Positions 27,486 to 33,643 of a stretch of DNA of 64,000 nt are shown in pieces (position 1 is the first letter of the stretch; the number at the start of each line of letters is the position of its first letter). The position numbers and the translations under genes are program-made. The notes beneath the pieces were generated by a model, which saw only the letters and a list, made by a program, of their open reading frames with translations, searched no databases and was not told the origin of the DNA. The stretch covers positions 124,001 through 188,000 of the forward strand of contig CACZZO010000003.1 in the NCBI GenBank assembly GCA_902785755.1, given 5' to 3'. The DNA is from an uncultured Bacteroidia bacterium (GTDB lineage Bacteria; Bacteroidota; Bacteroidia; Bacteroidales; F082).

Positions 27486-28304
27486 TCAGTCGCCGAGGCG
27501 TGTTACACCACCGCGACCCGCTTTGTCGCCTTCCACGACAGGATTGCCATAGTAGCCGATGTCGCCCGAGCCGATGATGCCGTAGGTTAGCTTGCCTCTG
27601 ACCCGCGCCTTGATGTCTCCAGAGCCAGCAACATTGGCATCAAGGTTTTCGATGTCGCAGGTCAGGACGATGTCGCCCGAGCCAGCCACGCCAGCCTCGG
27701 CTTCGCGCACCGTTCCGCCAACGACTTTCAAGTCGCCAGAACCGACAACGTTGCAGTCTAACTTGTCTGCAATCAGTTCATTGCAAACCAAATCGCCCGA
27801 ACCAGCCACATTCAATTCGACTTTCTCGGCAGTGACCGTTTTGTGGAAAACGATGTCGCCCGAACCGGCCACATTGGCCTCAAATTTCTCCGCTTCCAAA
27901 GGACTGTTGGCATTGAAAGTGCCGCTGCCTGCGAGGTTGATTTCCTTGAGGCTCGGTGCCGTCACCTCGATGACGAATTTCGTAGCTCTTAAACTTGTGT
28001 TTTTGTCTTCCTTGCGTTTGCCCATCAGCAACTCATTGTCTTTCACTTTGATGTCGAGGTAGTCGAAAAGGTTCTCGTCTACACTGACTGTGCAGGAGTA
28101 ATTGTCGGCAATCGTGAAGTTGACCGTAGCCGGCAACGAAATCGAGATTTCGTTGAACGCGGTCACATCGATGTTGCGGGTAATGATGTTGCCGTCGCCT
28201 TTGATGGTTTTGCCGCCAAGCGATTCCCCATCCAGATTGATGGTGCAGGCGTTGAGCGTCATGCTGATGATGGCTGCTGCGATGATTATGATGTTTCTTT
28301 TCAT
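27486..28304 (-). CDS. Head GIN domain lipoprotein (DUF2807, putative autotransporter adhesin)
   Basis: 272 residues. The lipobox LNAC gives a lipid-modified Cys at about residue 20. The mature part is the DUF2807/head-GIN fold: a right-handed beta helix marked by repeated GSGD or GSGT turns (LAGSGTF, VAGSGDIVF, VAGSGDLVC, VVGSGDLKV, VAGSGDIVLT, VAGSGDIKA, IGSGDIGYYG). Such proteins are common and of unsettled function on Bacteroidota surfaces. It is transcribed away from the GntR operon, with its own terminator; the upstream 157 bases contain a dispersed palindromic repeat and no clear TAnnTTTG box. Confidence 0.87.
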   Translation of the reverse strand: MKRNIIIIAAAIISMTLNACTINLDGESLGGKTIKGDGNIITRNIDVTAFNEISISLPATVNFTIADNYSCTVSVDENLFDYLDIKVKDNELLMGKRKEDKNTSLRATKFVIEVTAPSLKEINLAGSGTFNANSPLEAEKFEANVAGSGDIVFHKTVTAEKVELNVAGSGDLVCNELIADKLDCNVVGSGDLKVVGGTVREAEAGVAGSGDIVLTCDIENLDANVAGSGDIKARVRGKLTYGIIGSGDIGYYGNPVVEGDKAGRGGVTRLGD

Positions 28305-28344
28305 TTTATTAAAAACTTTGTCATTTGAATTTCAATTATTTCTC

Positions 28345-28416
28345 AACTACGGATTTCACAGATTCCACGAATTTCTTTTCAAAATAATCTCCGTTAAATC
28401 CGCATAATCCGTAGTT
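28345..28416. repeat. Short dispersed inverted-repeat element
   Basis: Perfect 11-base ends AACTACGGATT (28345-28355) and AATCCGTAGTT (28406-28416) enclose 50 bases with more GGATTT/AAATCC-like pairs. It fills most of the gap between the GntR operon's end and the head-GIN gene. Confidence 0.65.
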
Positions 28417-28461
28417 CATTGATACCAATCTTTGTAGTAATACGGACTTGCGCCGAAAAAG

Positions 28462-28812
28462 TTACAGTTCATACGATTTTTTTATCTCGTCGAGGCCGAT
28501 GCCCAAGAGTTTCATCTTTTTGACCACTTCGGGCAGTTCCTTTTCGAGAAACTCCTCGCGCATTTGCTTGAGCACGATGTCCTTGGCCTCGGGCGCTATG
28601 AAATAGCCGATGCCGCGCTTGTTGTAGATGATGCCCGCTGCGGTCATGGTCTCGTAAGAGCGCATGATGGTGTTGGGGTTCACGCCGAGTTGGATGCCGT
28701 AGTCGCGCACCGACAGGATACGGTCGTCGGCCTTCAGTTCTCCGCGCAGGATTTGCTCATAGAGCTGCGAACAAATCTGCAAGTATATGGGTTTGTGTGC
28801 GTTGAATTCCAT
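28462..28812 (-). CDS. GntR-family transcriptional regulator, YtrA type
   Basis: 116 residues: a winged helix (PIYLQICSQLYEQILRGELKADDRILSVRDYGIQLGVNPNTIMRSYETM) and the short C-terminal helix pair typical of the YtrA subfamily, which lack a large effector domain. YtrA-type regulators usually control ABC transporters in their own operon. Here it is the last gene, starting 3 bases after the permease stop. A dyad over the operon promoter (30461-30484) is a fitting operator. Confidence 0.92.
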   Translation of the reverse strand: MEFNAHKPIYLQICSQLYEQILRGELKADDRILSVRDYGIQLGVNPNTIMRSYETMTAAGIIYNKRGIGYFIAPEAKDIVLKQMREEFLEKELPEVVKKMKLLGIGLDEIKKSYEL

Positions 28813-28815
28813 GGC

Positions 28816-29652
28816 TTAGTATTTTTGCGTCTTGATTTTACGATAGGTGAAGTAGAGCAGCACGCCCGTGATGATGATGCCAAAAATCATGCCTCCGACC
28901 ATCCAATTGTGGTACAGTTGGAGCTTTTGTTCGATAGGCATATAACCTATTTTTGTAATCCATCTTTCCAAACGTCCGTTCGTGAGGAAAACCTGTCCGA
29001 AAATCATGGAAAGCAGATAACCGATGCCGAGATAGCAGGCGAAAGTCTTGCCAGCCTTGTGCTTCTTGAAGAGCATGTTGCCCAGCATAAAAATGGCCGC
29101 CCATTGGATAATGCCCACATAAAGCGAAGTGCGCATAACGCCGATGGGAAACACTTGCTCGAGGGAAAGTTCAAAATCTCCTACATTCACCACACCTTCA
29201 GTGTCATTGGCCATACGGATGATCTCATTCAGCGAATAGAGCCTTATAGGTTTCTCAAAACCACCAAAGGGGAAAACCGACAAGAAAGCGTCAATCAAAT
29301 AACCACCAAAGAAAACCACTATGGGAGTAACGATGGCGCAATAGACGAACATACTGACGAACTTTTCCAACGAGGAGGCTGGCATCATGGCGAAACCCAC
29401 TCCCTCACGCGACAGGTTGGCCTTGCCATAGACCTTGGATGGCACTAGCATCATGGCCAACGCTGCAGAGGCAACAATGATAGCGAAACGACTAGCTCCA
29501 TCGGCTGATTTGCCAAACAAGAGCGTGAAAATCCATAATATGGCGGTCATGCAACATAGCACGATAAGTGTGGAGCCAAAGTTGCGAATGTACATCTTGC
29601 CGTCCTTCAGCAAGAGGTTCTTGAAACGGTTGAAACTGAATGTGTTATTCAT
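28816..29652 (-). CDS. ABC transporter permease-like membrane protein
   Basis: 278 residues with about six hydrophobic helices (residues 25-45, 55-75, 100-130, 180-200, 205-225, 245-270). No motif names a substrate. It follows the ATPase gene and precedes the YtrA-type regulator, so it is most simply the membrane half of a small ABC system of the YtrBCD/Nod-factor type. It has a real Shine-Dalgarno site, AGGAGG, 8-9 bases before the ATG, unusual in this window. Confidence 0.8.
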   Translation of the reverse strand: MNNTFSFNRFKNLLLKDGKMYIRNFGSTLIVLCCMTAILWIFTLLFGKSADGASRFAIIVASAALAMMLVPSKVYGKANLSREGVGFAMMPASSLEKFVSMFVYCAIVTPIVVFFGGYLIDAFLSVFPFGGFEKPIRLYSLNEIIRMANDTEGVVNVGDFELSLEQVFPIGVMRTSLYVGIIQWAAIFMLGNMLFKKHKAGKTFACYLGIGYLLSMIFGQVFLTNGRLERWITKIGYMPIEQKLQLYHNWMVGGMIFGIIITGVLLYFTYRKIKTQKY

Positions 29653-29667
29653 AGTTTTATCCTCCTA

Positions 29668-29766
29668 TTAGTTGAAAAGTTGTTTGATGGTTTGCTTGTT
29701 TTTCATCACAGTGTTGAACAGCACCTCGATGCTGACTTTGCTGTCCAAGCCTTCAGGATTGCGGAT
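29668..29766 (-). pseudogene. Out-of-frame C-terminal remnant of the ABC ATPase
   Basis: In the +1 frame relative to the ATPase, this stretch reads VIRNPEGLDSKVSIEVLFN then TVMKNKQTIKQLFN and a stop 15 bases before the permease ATG. Related ATPases end in a similar acidic-LELLFNAV segment. It suggests the ATPase once extended to here and lost its tail to a frameshift and perhaps a deletion. Confidence 0.6.
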
Positions 29767-30409
29767 GACTGATTTCGCGGAACGAGGCCTTGAGCAGCAC
29801 TTCGTCGTGGTCGAGGATGATGATGGGGTCGATGAGGTTTTCCACATCCTTCACCTGATGGGTGGAGATGATGATGGTGCGGTTTTCCGTGGCGTGTTTG
29901 GTGATGACCTGACGGAAGAGGGTCTTCGAAGGGATGTCGAGGCCGTTGGTGGGCTCGTCGAGGAGCAGATAGTCCGTGTTGAGGGCCAAGGCGGTGGAAA
30001 TGAGGCATTTCTTCTGCTGGCCAAACGACATTTCGGCGTATTTGCGCGTTGGATCAACGTCCAACTCCTTGCAGAGTTCGAAGAAAAGGCTTTCATCGTA
30101 ATTGGGATAGAACATGCCCAACTCGCGTACATTATTAATAGGTGTACCCTCCGGTATGGCAAAGTCTTCGGAAATGAAGTAAATCTTCTGGAGGGTTTTG
30201 GGCAAGCGGTTGAAGGGCGCGATGCCGTCCACCTCGCAGGTGCCGGCAGTCGGCTTTTGCAAACCGCTGATGAGTTTCAGCAGGGAGGTCTTCCCCACTC
30301 CGTTTTCGCCAAGCAGCCCGTAGATGTTGCCTTTCTCGAAGCCGAGGCTGATGTTTTTGAAGACTGGCTGACTCTTGTAGCCGAAGTCTAAGTTGTTGAT
30401 TGTAATCAT
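29753..30409 (-). CDS. ABC transporter ATP-binding protein, probably C-terminally frameshifted
   Basis: 218 residues. Walker A GENGVGKTS (about residue 36), Q-loop region, signature MSFGQQKK in place of LSGGQ, Walker B YLLLDEPTNGLD and H-loop STHQ are all present, so the nucleotide-binding core is complete. The chain ends abruptly at SFREISHPQS, while relatives of this YtrB-like group run about 60 residues further; the missing tail appears in another frame downstream. It is the first gene of the operon ATPase-permease-GntR. The substrate is unknown. Confidence 0.88.
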   Translation of the reverse strand: MITINNLDFGYKSQPVFKNISLGFEKGNIYGLLGENGVGKTSLLKLISGLQKPTAGTCEVDGIAPFNRLPKTLQKIYFISEDFAIPEGTPINNVRELGMFYPNYDESLFFELCKELDVDPTRKYAEMSFGQQKKCLISTALALNTDYLLLDEPTNGLDIPSKTLFRQVITKHATENRTIIISTHQVKDVENLIDPIIILDHDEVLLKASFREISHPQS

Positions 30410-30460
30410 GTTGAATTGTTTATTGTTGAACTGTTTAACTGTTATTTGTCTATGTTTTTT

Positions 30461-30484
30461 AGTGTATTAGTTGATTAGTACGCT
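30461..30484. promoter_or_regulatory. Candidate GntR/YtrA operator
   Basis: A 24-base imperfect dyad whose halves are AGTGTATTAGTT and AGCGTACTAATC (8 of 12 identical), core GTAyTA. It starts one base downstream of the -7 box at 30486-30493, where the transcript should begin, so bound regulator would block the operon. Confidence 0.55.
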
Positions 30485-30485
30485 G

Positions 30486-30515
30486 CAAAAGTACAACATT
30501 TTTCATTACTGTCAA
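30486..30515 (-). promoter_or_regulatory. Promoter of the ABC/GntR operon
   Basis: On the minus strand, TTG (30515-30513), a 19-base spacer and TACTTTTG (30493-30486): full Bacteroidota consensus. The ATG at 30409 is about 77 bases downstream, leaving a long AT-rich leader. The 409-base gap 30410-30818 otherwise holds the operator, a GC-rich hairpin and a terminator. Confidence 0.8.
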
Positions 30516-30604
30516 GAGAAAAAGTGATTTTTTTTGAAAATTTTCGATTTTTTTTGTCACATAACCTGCAAAATATTCAAAACAGAGGTAATAAAACAGG
30601 CAAC

Positions 30605-30664
30605 GGCTCCCAACCAATCGCCGTTGCACCGCCGCCGTATGGCGGCTGGGAAAGGAGCCGGTTG
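30605..30664. repeat. GC-rich nested hairpin element
   Basis: Inner stem GCCGCC (30631-30636)/GGCGGC (30641-30646) with loop GTAT, outer stem GGCTCC (30605-30610)/GGAGCC (30654-30659). CAACC (30611-30615) can pair alternatively with GGTTG (30660-30664). It stands out as GC-rich in an AT-rich gap. Looks like a dispersed palindromic element; no coding sense. Confidence 0.5.
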
Positions 30665-30718
30665 GCGACTTTCTCTGCCAAAAAGGTTTTGTGGGTTTTG
30701 ATAGTTTTGTGACCAAAC

Positions 30719-30769
30719 ACAAAAAACCTTGACCAAAACTCAAAAAAAATCGGAGTTTTGGTCAAGGTT
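30719..30769 (-). terminator. Terminator of the radical SAM operon
   Basis: A perfect 17-base stem (30725-30741 with 30753-30769) and an 11-base loop, followed on the minus strand by a T run. It lies 50 bases after the radical SAM gene's stop. Confidence 0.85.
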
Positions 30770-30818
30770 CTTGAAACTTCCTATCTCCAAGACGCAAGGC
30801 ATTGCGTCTCTACAAATC

Positions 30819-31877
30819 CTACCTCCTACTTCCTATCTTATTATAATGGCATACCAAAATTCCCTCCTTGTTTTCCTGATGCAAATGCATCGCTCCGCCT
30901 AAACAGTTCCTAAACACCTTGCATTCAGCGCATTGTCCAGATTTCATCCATTGCCGGTCACGGAAGGGCTGGAAACGGTTTTCCCAAACGTCAAGGAAAT
31001 CTTCTTGGTAGATGTTGCCTTGCACAAAGCTACGGTCGATGTTGGGGCAAGCGGAAATGGAGCCGTCCACAAGAATGGAGCCGACGGTGATACCCGCACG
31101 GCAGAAATAGAACCAGTCGCGAACCTTGCGTTCGTAAGGACCAACGTAGGCCTCGCAACTGAACTTGCAATCGATTTTGCCTTCCTTGCGTGTCGCGACG
31201 ATAAAGTCCATCAGTTTGCGGAATTGTTCATCGCTGAGTTGCAGGCTCTTGTCGGTGGCCGCACGACCGATCGGGTCGATACTGAACAAGCGCCACGCCT
31301 TTACTTTATGTTCGATAAGCAGTTGTTTCATTGTTTCCAACTCGCCAAAATTCATCGGGCTGACGCAAGTCACAATGTCATATGTTGGAAGACGTTTCTC
31401 GTTGGCAATCAAGTCGATGGCACGAAGGGCGTGGTCGAAGCTGCCAGTGCGTTTGCGAAAAGCATCGTGGGTATCGCGCAAGCCGTCCAAACTGATGGTG
31501 ATACTGCACATTCCAGCGTCCATCAGCTTTTTGTGCATGGCCTCATCGTAAGCGTAGCCGTTGCTGACGATACCCCACGGAAAGCCGTGCTGCCGCAGTT
31601 GCCGCCCACAGTCGGCCAAGTCGTGTCGCACCAAAGGCTCGCCGCCTGTAATAACAACTAAAATCGAATTGCGTTTGTATTTGGTTTCCAAGGGTTTAAT
31701 CGCGGCCAAGAAATCCTCGAAAGGCATGTCCTTGTAGCGCGATGAGGCCAAACAGTCCGAACCGCAGTGCTGACAATTGAGGTTACAGCGTTGCGTACAC
31801 TCCCAAAAAAGATAGTTCAACTCGTGCAGTTGAGTCTCTTTTTTGCGGAAATAGTTATGGAAGGCTTGGAGCATCAT
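30819..31877 (-). CDS. Radical SAM/SPASM enzyme of an rSAM/lipoprotein system
   Basis: 352 residues. The [4Fe-4S]-SAM motif is CNLNCQHC (C31, C35, C38), followed by the GGEP block (ITGGEPLV) and IVSNGYA. The C-terminal third is SPASM-like with CPNIDRSFVQGNIY and CAECKVFRNCLGG, giving auxiliary cluster cysteines. Enzymes of this shape modify peptides or proteins. The gene overlaps the stop of a small lipoprotein gene by four bases and two more such lipoproteins lie upstream, matching what I recall as the Bacteroidota rSAM/lipoprotein pair (TIGR04133 with TIGR04134). The likely substrate is one or all of the lipoproteins; the chemistry is unknown. Confidence 0.88.
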   Translation of the reverse strand: MMLQAFHNYFRKKETQLHELNYLFWECTQRCNLNCQHCGSDCLASSRYKDMPFEDFLAAIKPLETKYKRNSILVVITGGEPLVRHDLADCGRQLRQHGFPWGIVSNGYAYDEAMHKKLMDAGMCSITISLDGLRDTHDAFRKRTGSFDHALRAIDLIANEKRLPTYDIVTCVSPMNFGELETMKQLLIEHKVKAWRLFSIDPIGRAATDKSLQLSDEQFRKLMDFIVATRKEGKIDCKFSCEAYVGPYERKVRDWFYFCRAGITVGSILVDGSISACPNIDRSFVQGNIYQEDFLDVWENRFQPFRDRQWMKSGQCAECKVFRNCLGGAMHLHQENKEGILVCHYNKIGSRR

Positions 31878-32218
31878 TCGGCGGATTGTTTTTGCATAAA
31901 GATTTTATTATCAACATTGTGGCATAGCAAAGTATCCTTCGTTGCGTAGCCTTCTTTGCTGAAAACAAAATCACCACAATTTGTCGAAAACAAGTTAAAA
32001 CAGCCAAATTCATCAGTGCTTGTCTGACCTTGATTGTCGGTTCTGACCTCAACATCAGCAATCGGGGTCTCCGTATCCATATCAAGAACTTGCCCCCAAA
32101 TCATGTCTTCGCATGGCATTCCATACTTGCAGCAGCAAGCAAACATCATCGTCAAGGCTGGAATGCCCGAAAGCATTGCCATGCGACGAAACCTTTTGTA
32201 AAAAGAGTGTTTTTTCAT
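31874..32218 (-). CDS. Radical SAM-associated lipoprotein 1 (CKYGMP motif)
   Basis: 114 residues. Basic start (MKKHSFYKRFRRM), hydrophobic core and lipobox ending in a CCC run, then KYGMPC, a form of the C-x-Y-G-x-P motif shared with the next two proteins. The rest (about residues 40-105) resembles a small carboxypeptidase-regulatory-like beta sandwich (WGQVLDMDTETPIADVEVRT, DEFGCFNL). It contains extra cysteines (about seven in all), more than its relatives. The stop overlaps the enzyme's start (ATGA), which implies tight co-expression. Proposed to be a substrate of the enzyme. Confidence 0.8.
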   Translation of the reverse strand: MKKHSFYKRFRRMAMLSGIPALTMMFACCCKYGMPCEDMIWGQVLDMDTETPIADVEVRTDNQGQTSTDEFGCFNLFSTNCGDFVFSKEGYATKDTLLCHNVDNKIFMQKQSAE

Positions 32219-32230
32219 CGTCGAAAGGTT

Positions 32231-32626
32231 TTATTGGTTACTTAATAACTTGATTCTCAAACTAGTGAGGTCAGTATCTGAAAAGACCAGGGTATCAAAA
32301 GGCTGATAATCCCCTTCCCTATCCTCAACTTCAATGGTCAATTGGGAAACCCTATGGATATTGCCCCACTGCCGCATTTCAAAGTATCCGTTTTCATCCG
32401 ATTTAGCAAAGTCATGACCACCTGACCAGCCATCAGCATGAAACACATGCAATTGGACACCTTGCAAAGGCTGTCCATCGGCTTTGTCGGTCACATAGCC
32501 GTTAATATGAATTTCGACAATATCATCCATGTCTTTTGGCGTACCATAGCAAGCCTGCATGATGAACATCACCGTAGTGAGTGCCGAGGCTTTCATCAGC
32601 CCCCTTAACCATTTGTAGATTTTCAT
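32231..32626 (-). CDS. Radical SAM-associated lipoprotein 2 (CYGTP motif)
   Basis: 131 residues. Signal segment KASALTTVMFIMQACYG leads to the lipid-modified Cys followed by YGTP. The mature part has a carboxypeptidase-regulatory-like fold (INGYVTDKADGQPLQGVQLHV, SDENGYFEM, FSDTDLTSLRIKL). The gene lies 12 bases before lipoprotein 1 and has its own -7 box at 32648-32655. Its first 60 codons are close at the DNA level to those of the 62-residue lipoprotein at 32747, showing recent duplication. Confidence 0.8.
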   Translation of the reverse strand: MKIYKWLRGLMKASALTTVMFIMQACYGTPKDMDDIVEIHINGYVTDKADGQPLQGVQLHVFHADGWSGGHDFAKSDENGYFEMRQWGNIHRVSQLTIEVEDREGDYQPFDTLVFSDTDLTSLRIKLLSNQ

Positions 32627-32647
32627 AGCGCATTAGTTTTGTTGCAG

Positions 32648-32655
32648 CAAAAGTA
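32648..32655 (-). promoter_or_regulatory. -7 box ahead of lipoprotein 2
   Basis: TACTTTTG on the minus strand, 22 bases before the start. A GTTGCA/TGCAAC pair (32641-32646, 32664-32669) brackets it. No good -33 element. Confidence 0.55.
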
Positions 32656-32746
32656 GAAAGAAATGCAACAGAAAAAACGCTTTTTGTGGGCATTACAAAC
32701 TTTTATATACAACTCATGCTGATTATCAGTAATTTACAAAATTTAA

Positions 32747-32935
32747 TTACAAACTATTTTGAGTATCCAACGTGTCGCTAACAGGATGTTCCGTCTTTTC
32801 TTCACCAACAAGTTCGGTGTCATCGGGCAACTCTGGCGGCACATTCGGAGAGCCATAGCAAGCCTGCATGATGAACATCACCGTTGTCAGCGCCGAGGCT
32901 TTCAAAAACCATCTAAAGAATTTATAAGCTTTCAT
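32747..32935 (-). CDS. Radical SAM-associated mini-lipoprotein 3 (CYGSP motif)
   Basis: 62 residues. The signal segment KASALTTVMFIMQACYG is identical over 17 residues to lipoprotein 2, then SP and a short acidic, proline-rich tail (ELPDDTELVGEEKTEHPVSDTLDTQNSL) with no folded domain. It is therefore little more than leader plus motif, which makes it the simplest candidate substrate for the enzyme. It starts 13 bases after the Mpv17-like gene. Alternatively it is a truncated copy of lipoprotein 2. Confidence 0.7.
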   Translation of the reverse strand: MKAYKFFRWFLKASALTTVMFIMQACYGSPNVPPELPDDTELVGEEKTEHPVSDTLDTQNSL

Positions 32936-32948
32936 AACGCAATGATTT

Positions 32949-33638
32949 TTATTTCTTTATACTCAAAATCACGCCCAAAGCCACACCGAGGAAGGCCGCA
33001 AACAGCACCTGCAAAGTGCCTGGCAACAAGAAAGTTATCGTGTGCGCAGGATACCAAAACAGCGGAATCGTCTTGGCAAAGACGAAACCATATTGGATGT
33101 CCCAGTTGATTTTCTTCGACAGTGTTTCCCTGATTCTCAGCGGACTACTGAAGAAACCTTTCAGCGTTCCCCCCGTTTCGGCTAAATGGATGTCGGTGAT
33201 TTTATGGAAGGTCATAAAGACCGGCGCAAACAAGGTGTTCATCAGCACGCTGACACAGAGCGCGACGAAAGCCTTGCCCCAACTCAAATCACCAGCAAAC
33301 CATTCCGCCGCTTTCCCGTTGAGGTGGAAACCTCCGTCGAGCAACTTCACAGTACCCGTCTTGAAAATGGTCATGGCGGAGGCAATGACTACGCCCAACA
33401 CGCCCCAAACCAGCATTTTAGGCAGCAGGCCGAAACCTTTCTTGAGATACACGCCCTCGCGGATGCGCAAGGCCAACATCTCACCAAAGGTGCCGAGGAT
33501 GGCGAACTTGAAGAAACTCATCAGCAGGCCGTGATTAGCGGTGGTCGTGTTGAACCAATCCCACGCGCCCGGGATGAAAGCGAAGCCGCACACCACGGCG
33601 GCTACAACAATAATTGTGATAAAATCTGATTTTTTCAT
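32949..33638 (-). CDS. Mpv17/PMP22-like membrane protein
   Basis: 229 residues with about five membrane segments. The C-terminal block FWYPAHTITFLLPGTLQVLF followed by AAFLGVALGVILS fits the Mpv17 signature (W-x-P-x3-x-N-F-x2-VP then a helix ending in W/LS), and NTLFAPVFMTFHKI resembles the family's middle block. Mpv17 proteins are best known from mitochondria and peroxisomes; bacterial forms are uncharacterised. It starts 5 bases after the CotH-family gene and ends 13 bases before lipoprotein 3, so these genes may be one transcript. The family call is by eye. Confidence 0.6.
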   Translation of the reverse strand: MKKSDFITIIVVAAVVCGFAFIPGAWDWFNTTTANHGLLMSFFKFAILGTFGEMLALRIREGVYLKKGFGLLPKMLVWGVLGVVIASAMTIFKTGTVKLLDGGFHLNGKAAEWFAGDLSWGKAFVALCVSVLMNTLFAPVFMTFHKITDIHLAETGGTLKGFFSSPLRIRETLSKKINWDIQYGFVFAKTIPLFWYPAHTITFLLPGTLQVLFAAFLGVALGVILSIKK

Positions 33639-33643
33639 ATAAC

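Noticed and set aside
28102..28407. Plus-strand frame over the head-GIN gene start
   Set aside because: It is a shadow of the lipoprotein gene and runs into the palindromic repeat.
30459..30765. Short open frames in the 30410-30818 gap
   Set aside because: They cross the promoter, a GC-rich hairpin and the terminator, and their translations look random.
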